From: Caballeronia sordidicola
Lineage (GTDB): Bacteria > Pseudomonadota > Gammaproteobacteria > Burkholderiales > Burkholderiaceae
Length of the DNA: 64,000 bases
Assembly (NCBI RefSeq): GCF_000729995.1
Contig: NZ_JNFG01000215.1
Span: 163,400 to 227,399 of the forward strand
Direction of reading: 5' to 3'
Shown here: piece after piece, positions 46,400 through 54,676 of the stretch
How the letters are laid out: each line of letters begins with the position of its first letter
How positions within the stretch are numbered: the stretch's first letter is position 1
The notes under the pieces: generated by a model
What the model saw: the letters and a program-made list of their open reading frames with translations, nothing else
Databases searched by the model: none
Told to the model about the DNA's origin: nothing
Position numbers and translations under genes: made by a program

Positions 46400-47743
46400 A
46401 TGAAAGACCTCACGCGTACGTTGGCCTCGTTCGTCGCGCAGACACAGTGGGAAGACATCCCGCCAAAGGTGCGTCACGAGGCGAAGCGTGCTTTGGTAAA
46501 TTACTTCGCAGTGGCGCTCGCGGGTTGCTCGGATCCTGGCATTGGTAAGGCTGTCAGCGTGTACTGCCGCTTCAGTTCGGGGCGCGAAGCGGGGCTCATC
46601 GGGCGCGGGGAGAGAACCGACATCCTGAATGCGGCAGCACTGAACGCAATGAGCGCGAACGTCTTTGATTTCGACGATACCCACTTGCCCACCATCATTC
46701 ACCCTACCGCACCGGTGGCCGCGCCGTTGTTCGCGCTCGCGCAGAAGTCGCCGTTGAGCGGCAAGCAGTGGCTGCTGGCGTTTGTACTCGGCGTGGAAAT
46801 CGAATGCCGGTTGGGCAATGCCATGTCGCCCGGGCATTATCAGCGAGGCTGGCATATCACTTCTACCTGCGGCGTGTTCGGCGCGGCGGCGGCTATTGCG
46901 AAGGCCCTGGATCTGGACGTTGCGCAAATCGCCTGGGCATTTGGCAATGCGTCGGCGCAATCGTCGGGGCTTGTTGAAACACTGGGCAGCATGTCGAAGA
47001 GCATCAGCGTGGGCAATGCGGCCCGTAATGGCCTGCTCTCGGCGTTGCTGGCGCAAGAAGGCTTCGCTGGACCCGAGCGACCTATCGAAGGTGAGCGTGG
47101 CTTCCTGCGCGTGATGAGCGAGGCCACCGACGCCGATGTTGAAGCCGCATTCGCTACGCTCGGAAGCGAATGGGCGTTGTTATCGAATACTTATAAGCCT
47201 TACCCGTGCGGCGTCGTGCTCAATCCTGTTATTGAGGCGTGCCTGGGGTTATCGGCGACACCGGGATTCTCTTTCGCCGATGTCGAGCGCGTCACGCTCA
47301 GAGGCCACCCATTGCTGCGCGCACGAACGGACCGGCCAAACATCACGCTTGGCCGCGAAGCACAGGTCAGCGCGCAACACAGCGTCGCGGTCGCGCTTGC
47401 CAGAGGCCGCGCAGGCCTCGCTGAATTCACCGATGAAACCGTAGCCGATCCTCTATTGCGAGCCTTCGCGAGCCGACTTGAGTTCGTCGATGACCCTGCG
47501 TATTCCGTCGAAGCTGCGCAGGTGACGCTCACGTTGCGCTCGGGTGGGACGATGTCGCGCCGTATCGATGCAGCGCGCGGCAGCCTGCAAGCGCCGCTTG
47601 CGGACACCGACCTGGAAAACAAGCTCAGGGAGCTCGCCGAATACGGCAGATCCTCTCGCAGACCAGGCCCGCTGATCGACGCGCTATGGGCACTGGAAAG
47701 CGCGCCCGATTCGTCCCTGCCCATGCATCTCGCCTGCTTGTAA
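46400..47743 (+). CDS. MmgE/PrpD-family protein, copy 1
   Basis: 447 residues. Family features: FVAQTQWEDIPPKVRHEAKR at the N-terminus, VFDFDDTHLPTIIHPTAPVA in the active-site zone and YKPYPCGVVLNP. The family includes 2-methylcitrate dehydratase and cis-aconitate decarboxylase; many members in catabolic operons have no known substrate. A second, only distantly alike member is at 60851. Confidence 0.85.
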   Translation: MKDLTRTLASFVAQTQWEDIPPKVRHEAKRALVNYFAVALAGCSDPGIGKAVSVYCRFSSGREAGLIGRGERTDILNAAALNAMSANVFDFDDTHLPTIIHPTAPVAAPLFALAQKSPLSGKQWLLAFVLGVEIECRLGNAMSPGHYQRGWHITSTCGVFGAAAAIAKALDLDVAQIAWAFGNASAQSSGLVETLGSMSKSISVGNAARNGLLSALLAQEGFAGPERPIEGERGFLRVMSEATDADVEAAFATLGSEWALLSNTYKPYPCGVVLNPVIEACLGLSATPGFSFADVERVTLRGHPLLRARTDRPNITLGREAQVSAQHSVAVALARGRAGLAEFTDETVADPLLRAFASRLEFVDDPAYSVEAAQVTLTLRSGGTMSRRIDAARGSLQAPLADTDLENKLRELAEYGRSSRRPGPLIDALWALESAPDSSLPMHLACL

Positions 47744-47799
47744 CTCTATAAGTGCACGCGTGCGGCGAGCACACCATTCATCACTGTCGAGGAAGCATC

Positions 47800-48699
47800 A
47801 TGTCGGAACATACTAAGTTGGGCTTTGTGGGTGTCGGCGTCATGGGGCGTCCCATGGCACGTCGCCTGATCGAGCACGGTCATTCCCTGGTGATCTACGA
47901 TCGCAACGAGCAGGCTCTGGCGGAGTTATCGGCGATCGGCGCGCAAGTGGCGAGCAGCGCGCGCGAAGTCGCCGATAGCGCCCAAGTCGTCTTCACGAGT
48001 CTTCCCACGCCTGCGATCTTCAAGGAAGTTGCGTTGGGTGCGGACGGATTGAAAGAGGGCAAGGCGATCAGGATCCTGGTGGACTTGTCCACCGTCGGCT
48101 CGCGCACGGAACAGGACGTGGCTGCGGGACTGCTTGAAAAAGGCATCGAAACCGTTGATGCCCCCATCAGCGGCGGCGCGGCCGGCGCGCAAAAAGGCAC
48201 GCTCGCCGTGATGGCCGCGGGCAAGCCGGAAGCCATTGCTCAGGTACGCGAACTATTCGATGTCTTCGGAAAGGTGTTCATCGTAGGGGAAAAGGCAGGT
48301 CAGGCGCAATTGCTCAAGCTGCTGAACAACATGCTTTCGTCGACGGCGTTTGCGATTACCTCCGAAGCTTTCGTAGCCGGAGTGAAGGGAGGCCTCGACC
48401 CGGAAGTGATGATGTCCGTGTTCAACGCGGGCAGCGGCAAGAACGGCGCGACACTCGATAAATTCCCGAAGCAGGTGTTGTCGCGCACGTTTGATTTCGG
48501 CTTTCCGATCAGTAGCGTATGCAAGGACATCGGACTCGCGGTGGAAGAGTGCCAGGCGCTTGGCGTGCCAATGTGGGTAGGCAACACTGCCCGTCAGGTC
48601 TGGAACTACGCGGCGATGCAGGACGGTAAGTCTCGCGACATGACTGAACTCGTCAAGTATGTGGAGAGCTGGTCCGATGGCAAGGGTATCGCTGGTTAA
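47800..48699 (+). CDS. Beta-hydroxyacid dehydrogenase family protein, copy 3
   Basis: 299 residues from the ATG at 47800 after GAGGAAG. FVGVGVMGRPMARRLIEHG; substrate motif VDAPISGGAAGAQKGTLAVM; catalytic Lys in AQLLKLLNNM. Closest in layout to 2-hydroxy-3-oxopropionate (tartronate semialdehyde) reductase-type enzymes, but this is weak evidence. Last gene of the island. Confidence 0.86.
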   Translation: MSEHTKLGFVGVGVMGRPMARRLIEHGHSLVIYDRNEQALAELSAIGAQVASSAREVADSAQVVFTSLPTPAIFKEVALGADGLKEGKAIRILVDLSTVGSRTEQDVAAGLLEKGIETVDAPISGGAAGAQKGTLAVMAAGKPEAIAQVRELFDVFGKVFIVGEKAGQAQLLKLLNNMLSSTAFAITSEAFVAGVKGGLDPEVMMSVFNAGSGKNGATLDKFPKQVLSRTFDFGFPISSVCKDIGLAVEECQALGVPMWVGNTARQVWNYAAMQDGKSRDMTELVKYVESWSDGKGIAG

Positions 48700-48858
48700 C
48701 AACGATGAAACAACGATGGCACGCGGAAGGCGCTGCAAGTCTTTTGGCGTGCATCGGAAGAGCCGTCTGGCCCTTCGCGACACCGGGTTGTTCCTCGGCC
48801 AAGGATGGCGGAGAAGTGGGATATGTCGGCCAACGGGCCGACCCGGTTAAAAGGATGT

Positions 48859-49044
48859 TCAGGTCACAGAAGTCGCATGCGGCACGATGACAGCGCCTTG
48901 TGGACCGCCACCGCCTGGCCCACCACCTGGCCCGCCATGTCCGGGACCACCCCAACCGCCACCGCCCGGCGGCGGTCCCCACCAGCATCCTCCAAGTAAC
49001 GATGTTGCGGCCGCGAGAGCCGCCATAGCTGCAATCTTTTTCAT
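48859..49044 (-). CDS. Small glycine-rich lipoprotein
   Basis: 61 residues: KKIAAMAALAAATSLLGGC is a signal peptide with lipobox LGGC, and the mature part is low-complexity Gly/Pro/Trp (GGGGWGGPGHGG). The start at 49044 has AAGGAGAAGT just upstream; a longer frame to 49176 adds sequence without signal-peptide sense. Exported and lipid-anchored, probably in the outer membrane; function unknown. Isolated and opposite in direction to both neighbours. Confidence 0.75.
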   Translation of the reverse strand: MKKIAAMAALAAATSLLGGCWWGPPPGGGGWGGPGHGGPGGGPGGGGPQGAVIVPHATSVT

Positions 49045-49474
49045 ACTTCTCCTTCGGTTTCGGTGAGCTGCATTCGTCCATGCACTTGTCCACGCACTTG
49101 GCATGTCGCATGAACGGCATGACTGTTCCGACGTTATCAGCTTCGACCAAAGCCACTTGCTACCGCGGGTAACCAAACCTTAACGACTGCGCTCTCTGCA
49201 AAACCGGTGCAGACCCTTGCCACAGACGTGGGGTAACGCGGTATGGACGCTCGCGCGACATATCGCGCAGCCGGCGAGCTAACCGGACGATACAAAATGC
49301 AATATGGAGTAAGCCTTTGGCGATGGTTCGTAAGCAGCTTCGCCGTCGGAGTGGTAGGGTGAATCGCACGCACCGGGGTCGACTGCGCGGTGTTTCTTAG
49401 CGGCAATACCATTTGGTGTTCAGAATAGAGGATGTAGCGGCGCGCCTGACGCCGTGCATCGAGGGAGACAGGAC
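49045..49474. other. Divergent intergenic region, no gene seen
   Basis: About 430 bases between the lipoprotein and the FAD dehydrogenase gene. Open frames here lack ribosome sites and family motifs. GAGGGAGACAGG precedes the dehydrogenase start. Confidence 0.4.
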
Positions 49475-50887
49475 ATGGAAGTAAACGCAGCAAAAAGCGC
49501 AGCACCAGGCGAAGCAGTCAGCGCGTTACGGGAAGCGCTCGGCGCTCAGGTCGTGGCTTTGCCCGATGAGTTTGGCGATCGCCGAGTTGAGGACTGGAGC
49601 GGACTGCCGAGCGCGGTGCCGCTCGCGCTGATCAGGCCACGTGACACCAGCGAGGTCGCAGTGGCACTCGAGATTTGCGCCCGCTACGCACAACCTGTCG
49701 TCACGCAAGGCGGCCTGACAGGGCTCGTGGGCGGCGCCAATCTGCGTGGCGACGAGGTGGCGCTGAGCCTTGATCGCATGAACCAGATTGTGGAGATCGA
49801 CCCTGTGTCGGGCACCATGACGGTTCAGGCCGGCACGCCGCTGCAAGTGGTTCAGGAAGCGGCCAGCGCGGCAGGTTTCTATTTTCCGCTTGACCTGGGA
49901 GCACGCGGGAGTTGTTCCATCGGCGGCAATCTCGCCACCAACGCGGGCGGCAACCGCGTCATCAAGTACGGCATGATGCGTGATCAGGTGCTGGGCATCG
50001 AGGCCGTGCTGGCGAGCGGCGCGATCGTGGGCGGCCTCAACAAGATGATCAAGGACAACAGCGGCTACGATCTGCGCAACTTGCTGATCGGCAGCGAAGG
50101 CACGCTTGCAGTCATCACTCGCGCGGTGCTGCGTCTGCGTCCGAAGCCCACGGCAACGGCGACAGCATGGTGTGGATTGCCCAGCTTCGACGCCGTCACC
50201 ACGCTGCTCCGGCGCGCTCAGGCTGGGCTGGCTCCGGGCGTATCGGCGTTCGAGGTCATGTGGGCCGGGTATTACGACACGGTGCTTGCCAACCTGGACA
50301 CGCTGCGTGCTCCGCTTGACTCGCCGCATCCGTTCTATGTGTTGCTGGAGAGTGTTGGAACCGATCCCGTCCGGCATGGCGACGCGTTCGAGGAGTTTCT
50401 GGCGGCGATGCTGGAAGAGGGAGTAGTGACCGACGCCGCACTGGCTTCGAACGAAGCGCATGCGCAGGCGTTCTGGGCGATCCGTGATGCACCCGGTGAA
50501 TATCAACGCTTCATCCCGAATCACGCGGCTTACGATGTCAGCTTTTCCATCGCGCAAGTGGGCCAGGCGGCGTCGCGCTGCGAGGCGCAACTGCGCGCCC
50601 GATGGCCCGATGCCACGATCATGATCTACGGCCATCTTGGCGATGGGAATATCCACATCGTGGTGGACGTGCCCGGCTTGCCAAAGCGCGATCACGACAG
50701 GATCGACCAGGTTATCTACGACGTGACGCGAGACTTTCGCGGATCCATCTCCGCTGAACATGGGATCGGTATCAAGAAGAAACACTTCCTGCACCTGACG
50801 CGTTCCGAGGCGGATGTCGCGTCGATGCGCGCGATCAAGCAAGCGCTGGACCCCGCGCGCATTCTGAATCCCGGCAAGATTTTCTAG
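49475..50887 (+). CDS. FAD-binding D-2-hydroxyacid dehydrogenase (GlcD/D2HGDH type)
   Basis: 470 residues. FAD-binding (type 4) segment: PVVTQGGLTGLVGGANLRG, GARGSCSIGGNLATNAGG and RNLLIGSEGTLAVIT. The C-terminal domain ends with the metal/substrate motif YGHLGDGNIHI and SAEHGIGIKKK. Such enzymes oxidise D-2-hydroxy acids (D-lactate, D-2-hydroxyglutarate, glycolate) to 2-oxoacids, passing electrons to the respiratory chain or ETF. It converges on the DadA-like gene with a 13-base gap, and shares a D-stereochemistry theme with that operon. Confidence 0.88.
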   Translation: MEVNAAKSAAPGEAVSALREALGAQVVALPDEFGDRRVEDWSGLPSAVPLALIRPRDTSEVAVALEICARYAQPVVTQGGLTGLVGGANLRGDEVALSLDRMNQIVEIDPVSGTMTVQAGTPLQVVQEAASAAGFYFPLDLGARGSCSIGGNLATNAGGNRVIKYGMMRDQVLGIEAVLASGAIVGGLNKMIKDNSGYDLRNLLIGSEGTLAVITRAVLRLRPKPTATATAWCGLPSFDAVTTLLRRAQAGLAPGVSAFEVMWAGYYDTVLANLDTLRAPLDSPHPFYVLLESVGTDPVRHGDAFEEFLAAMLEEGVVTDAALASNEAHAQAFWAIRDAPGEYQRFIPNHAAYDVSFSIAQVGQAASRCEAQLRARWPDATIMIYGHLGDGNIHIVVDVPGLPKRDHDRIDQVIYDVTRDFRGSISAEHGIGIKKKHFLHLTRSEADVASMRAIKQALDPARILNPGKIF

Positions 50888-50900
50888 GGCGTGGTTTTGC

Positions 50901-52151
50901 TTACAGTGTAAAACCGTCGAGCGGTACCGCCGGGGGGCGCTTTGCAATCAGGTCGGCGATCGAGCGGCCGCTTGCAAGCGCGAGCGTAAAACCAAGTGCG
51001 CCTTGTCCGAGGTTGAGCCAGAGGTTTTCGTAGCGCGTCGAATCGATGATCGGTGTGCTGTGCGGCGTGGCTGGCCGAAGGCCGCACCAGACCGTCGCTT
51101 CATCGAAATTGCCGGCGTCAGGAAACGCCGCTGCGGATTCTGCGCGCAGCGTGGCGACGCGAGACGGATCGACATCGGCACGTCGACCGGTGACGTCCGC
51201 CATGCCGGCAATCCTCAGCCGGTCGCCGAGCCGGGCATAGACTATCTTGCGTTCGAAGTCGGTGATGCTGATGTGCGGGGCGTTGCCGTGCGGATCGACC
51301 TGGGTGGTCAAGCTGTAGCCCTTCAGTGGATAAAGCGGAACCCGCACGCCTAGCGGCTTGAGCAGCGCCGCACTGGCGGCGCCGGCTGCCAGCACGATCT
51401 GGTCGGCATCGATGGCTTTGTCGCCGGCCAACGCCTCGACGCGGGATGGACCGCCCAGTGCGTGACGGAGGGCCGTGACGTTCGTACCGAGCCGAAATTC
51501 CACGCCGCGTGCCCGCAACAGACGAGTCAACTCGACACAAAACTGGTAGCAGTCGCCGCTATCTTCGCTTGACGTGAAGATGCCTCCTTGCAATTGCCCT
51601 GCAAGATGCGCCAGTGCGGGCTCTTTCTGCACACACTCGCTGGTATCGAGGGCTTGCTGTTCGCAGCCGAGCGAGCGTTGGTAATCGAGCAGGCGCAAAG
51701 CGGCGTCGAACGAAGCGCGCTTGCGATGCACGACCAGCTTGCCAGCATTCGAGTGACTAAATCGCAGGTCGGGTTCGCTCGCCTGCAGTTGGCGCATGAG
51801 GTCACGGCTCAGGAACGATAACGCTAACAAGCGCCGGGTGGACAACTCGCTTTTGCGCTGCGTGCACGCGCAGACAAACTGCGCGAGCCAACGCCACTGG
51901 TCCGGATCAAGGCGAGGTCGAAAGCGGATCGGCGAGTCCCCGCGCAAGAGCCAGGACGGCAGCTTTGACAGTACCCCTGGACCCGCGAGCGGGGCGACAT
52001 AGCTGTAGGAAAGCTGCCCTCCGTTGGCGAAGCTGGATTCAAGCGCAACGTCCTCATTGCGTTCCACGACAGTGACGGTGTGGCCGTCCTCCCGCAGATA
52101 CCAGGCGGTCGCCAGACCGGTCACTCCTGCTCCGAGTACGAGCACATGCAT
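50901..52151 (-). CDS. dadA: DadA-like D-amino-acid dehydrogenase (FAD)
   Basis: 416 residues from the ATG at 52151, where the dinucleotide motif begins (VLVLGAGVTGLATAWYLRED). The DadA-type segment ESSFANGGQLSYSYVAPLAGPG, VLAAGAASAALLKPLG, YPLKGYSLT and the C-terminal WCGLRPATPHSTPIID are present. It oxidatively deaminates D-amino acids to 2-oxoacids at the membrane. The frame could begin 21 residues earlier, without a family match. A 17-bp palindrome lies about 85 bp upstream. Confidence 0.88.
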   Translation of the reverse strand: MHVLVLGAGVTGLATAWYLREDGHTVTVVERNEDVALESSFANGGQLSYSYVAPLAGPGVLSKLPSWLLRGDSPIRFRPRLDPDQWRWLAQFVCACTQRKSELSTRRLLALSFLSRDLMRQLQASEPDLRFSHSNAGKLVVHRKRASFDAALRLLDYQRSLGCEQQALDTSECVQKEPALAHLAGQLQGGIFTSSEDSGDCYQFCVELTRLLRARGVEFRLGTNVTALRHALGGPSRVEALAGDKAIDADQIVLAAGAASAALLKPLGVRVPLYPLKGYSLTTQVDPHGNAPHISITDFERKIVYARLGDRLRIAGMADVTGRRADVDPSRVATLRAESAAAFPDAGNFDEATVWCGLRPATPHSTPIIDSTRYENLWLNLGQGALGFTLALASGRSIADLIAKRPPAVPLDGFTL

Positions 52152-52233
52152 GGGATGGGTCGATGGTTGGTTGAGCGAGTGCTTATTGTTCTGCAGCTCG
52201 CAAACCGCGTCCAATATCGACCAGCGCCCGCGC

Positions 52234-52250
52234 TATAGCCGTGAGTTATA
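52234..52250. promoter_or_regulatory. Candidate LysR operator upstream of dadA
   Basis: TATAGCCGTGAGTTATA matches TATAACGCAGGGTTATA at 53275 in 12 of 17 bases, with the same TATAnC-N5-GTTATA layout apart from one arm change. It is 6 bases beyond the lysR stop and about 85 bp before dadA. The wider CGCTATA/TATAGCG repeat could also fold as a terminator. Confidence 0.55.
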
Positions 52251-52256
52251 GCGGGT

Positions 52257-53171
52257 CTAGCCACCCGACGACCTGGGTGCGTCCGTTGGTGCGTCCTCAC
52301 GCAGGAACTCGATGAGTCGCTCCGCCGATTGCGGCGGCGGCCGCGAGTGTTCAGTCACGGCGTACACCGTCAGGGTCTCGTCGATCGCTAGCGGCCGGAT
52401 CTGGATGTCCGGATGATGCTGGGGATAGTTCGCCGTGAACGAGTCGACTATCGCGATACCGATGCGCTGCTGCACCAGCGACTTCCCGAGCGGATAAGTT
52501 TGCACCGACAGATTACTGACGGGAGGCTCAGTAGCGTCGCTGAGCCACGCGGAAAGGATTGACCCGAGGTAGTCGTCCGGGTCGATGGTGATCAGCGGTT
52601 GCCCCGCCAGATCGTCTGCTGTCAGCGGCTGGTCGAGCAGGGCGTCCTCCCACCAGCCAGCCGGCGCAATGGCGCAGAGCGTGCTTTCGCAGACCGGCGT
52701 GGCAACCAGGTTGGGATGGGAGACGGGCCGCATGGTCAGCCCGAGCTCGATCTCATCGAGCAGCAGCGCATGTTCGATCTCCCGGGTGTGCGCGACGCTC
52801 AGCTCGCACTTGGACTGCGGAAACGCGCGGCACCAGCGCGCCATGACCGAGGGCAACGCATGGTGGGCGAGCGCCGGTGTAGCGGCAACCCGCAACGGGC
52901 GGTCAGCGCCGTGCGCAAGGCTTGTGACAAGGCGGCGAATCCGCTTCAGTTGTTCATCGAACGGGCCGAGTTCTTCGCGCAGGCGCAGCGCCTCGGGGGT
53001 AGGCACCAGCTTGCCCTTGCTGCGCAGGAACAGCGCGAAACCGGCGGACTGCTCGGCATGCTGCAGCATCTTGCTGACCGCGGGCTGCGAGATATGCAGG
53101 AGCTTGGCCGCGCCGTTGGTCGACCCGGTCAGCATGATTGCGCTGAAGATTTCGATATGTCGCAAACGCAC
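52257..53171 (-). CDS. LysR-family regulator of the D-amino-acid genes
   Basis: 304 residues. DNA-binding part: RHIEIFSAIMLTGSTNGAAKLL then SQPAVSKMLQHAEQSAG. A co-inducer domain follows. It lies between dadA and the divergent MFS-mlrC-deacylase genes; the palindrome on both sides points to control of both. Start ATG at 53171 fits the family N-terminus exactly. Confidence 0.9.
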   Translation of the reverse strand: MRLRHIEIFSAIMLTGSTNGAAKLLHISQPAVSKMLQHAEQSAGFALFLRSKGKLVPTPEALRLREELGPFDEQLKRIRRLVTSLAHGADRPLRVAATPALAHHALPSVMARWCRAFPQSKCELSVAHTREIEHALLLDEIELGLTMRPVSHPNLVATPVCESTLCAIAPAGWWEDALLDQPLTADDLAGQPLITIDPDDYLGSILSAWLSDATEPPVSNLSVQTYPLGKSLVQQRIGIAIVDSFTANYPQHHPDIQIRPLAIDETLTVYAVTEHSRPPPQSAERLIEFLREDAPTDAPRSSGG

Positions 53172-53274
53172 CTGAGTCTCCCTGGATTGACATCGCCCTG
53201 CAGCTTACGACACGCTTCGATCGTTTGGAACAAGGCTCTTGGCCTGAGCTGCCTATGATTGCCTATCAGCCACC

Positions 53275-53291
53275 TATAACGCAGGGTTATA
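53275..53291. promoter_or_regulatory. Candidate LysR operator in the lysR-MFS divergent region
   Basis: TATAACGCAGGGTTATA has perfect 6-bp arms with a 5-bp spacer, the T-N11-A pattern typical of LysR binding sites. It lies about 105 bp upstream of lysR and 130 bp upstream of the MFS gene. Confidence 0.6.
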
Positions 53292-53420
53292 TTTGGGGAT
53301 TTTATTTTCATTAGACGCGCTCCGCACGCGCCCTCATATTCGGTCTGCTGGCCGGTCCCGCGCCCCCGACAGCGGCGGTGTATTTCGTGCGTCGTAGAGC
53401 AAACGTGGTGTGGAGGGCTT

Positions 53421-54659
53421 ATGGAGTCTGCGGGGTCTGCTGGGTATGTGTTTTCCCGGACGCAAAAAATGGTGTGCCTGTCGGGTCTGTTCCTCGCCTG
53501 GGCCGTCGGCTATGCGGACCGGATCCTGATGAGCACCGCGATCATTCCCATCAGCCATGAATTCGCCCTCGATACCCGGCAAGCCGGCATGTTGCTGAGC
53601 GCGTTCTACGTGAGTTATGCATTCATGCAGCTTGCAGGCGGCTGGCTGTCGGACCGCTTCGGCTCGCGGATCATCGTGGTGTTATGTATCGTCATGTGGT
53701 CGGTGTTTACCGGCGCGACCAGTCTCGCGTGGTCGTTCGCTTCACTCCTTGCCATCCGCTTCATGTTCGGCATGGGCGAGGGCAGCTTCTCACCGGCCAG
53801 TTCAGTGACGGTCGCCGAGGTGTTTCCCAAGCCTGAGCGGGCACGCGCCAAGTCGTTCCTGATCTCAACCACCTTTTTGGGCAATGCGGCCGGATCAGGC
53901 TTGATTGCGCTCACTGTCGTGCATCTGGGCTGGCGTGGGTCATTCCATATTCTTGCCGGCGCGGGCGTGTTCGTCGCGGTGATCCTGTGGCTCTCCCTGC
54001 GTGGCGGCGTCGCGCAGCAAAGGGCGCGCGTCGCGAACCGGCCGCGGCATTTGTGGCGCTCGCTGCTACGTATCCGGATGGCATGGAAGCTGACCGCCAT
54101 CTGGTTCTTCACGAGCATGTTGTATGTCGGCGTACAGTCGTGGATGCCGTCGTATTTAATGAAGACCTACGGTATCGATCTGCTTCACATCAGTCTCGCG
54201 GTAACCGTGCCGAACCTGATCGCGTTCGCGGGTACGAATGTGGTTGGCGCGTTGCTGGACAAATACGGCAAAAGCAAGGAACGCATGTTCCTCATGATGG
54301 GCGCACTGATGAGTGCAGTGTTTCTTGCATTGATGATTACGACCACCATGATCTCGCTACTGTTGATCTACTGGACGTTCTTTTCGCTGTCGTTCAACTT
54401 CGTCTATGCAACGGTTTTCTCGGCGCCACTCCGGCATTTCCCCGAGCATCTGGTCGGCAGCGCCACGGGCTTGATGAACTTCGGCGGACAGATTGCAGGA
54501 TCGATTGCTCCTGTAGCCATGGGCACGCTGATCGCCGCATTCAACGGCTCGTTTTTTGCTGCGTTCTGGCTGCTGCTGATTGCCGCGATTCTGGCGGTGC
54601 TGGTGGCATCGACGTGGAGCCCGGCAAACGAGCCACCTCTGCCGAGCCTGCAAACCTGA
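53421..54659 (+). CDS. MFS transporter (anion:cation symporter type)
   Basis: 412 residues. Motifs: WAVGYADRILMSTAIIPIS, WLSDRFGSRIIVVL, MFGMGEGSFSPASSVTVAEV and FPKPERARA, as in the ACS branch (hexuronate, tartrate and phthalate carriers). First gene of an operon with an M81 protein and a D-aminoacylase, so uptake of an N-acyl-D-amino acid or D-peptide is a reasonable guess. Confidence 0.87.
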   Translation: MESAGSAGYVFSRTQKMVCLSGLFLAWAVGYADRILMSTAIIPISHEFALDTRQAGMLLSAFYVSYAFMQLAGGWLSDRFGSRIIVVLCIVMWSVFTGATSLAWSFASLLAIRFMFGMGEGSFSPASSVTVAEVFPKPERARAKSFLISTTFLGNAAGSGLIALTVVHLGWRGSFHILAGAGVFVAVILWLSLRGGVAQQRARVANRPRHLWRSLLRIRMAWKLTAIWFFTSMLYVGVQSWMPSYLMKTYGIDLLHISLAVTVPNLIAFAGTNVVGALLDKYGKSKERMFLMMGALMSAVFLALMITTTMISLLLIYWTFFSLSFNFVYATVFSAPLRHFPEHLVGSATGLMNFGGQIAGSIAPVAMGTLIAAFNGSFFAAFWLLLIAAILAVLVASTWSPANEPPLPSLQT

Positions 54660-54676
54660 CTATCAAAGGAGAACTG

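Noticed and set aside
49526..50947. A 473-codon minus-strand frame opposite the FAD dehydrogenase gene
   Set aside because: Antisense shadow; the plus-strand product has complete FAD-binding motifs.
53987..54676. N-terminal extension of the M81 protein frame over the MFS gene
   Set aside because: This stretch overlaps the carrier in another frame and lacks domain character; the M81 N-terminus starts at 54677 with AAAGGAG upstream.
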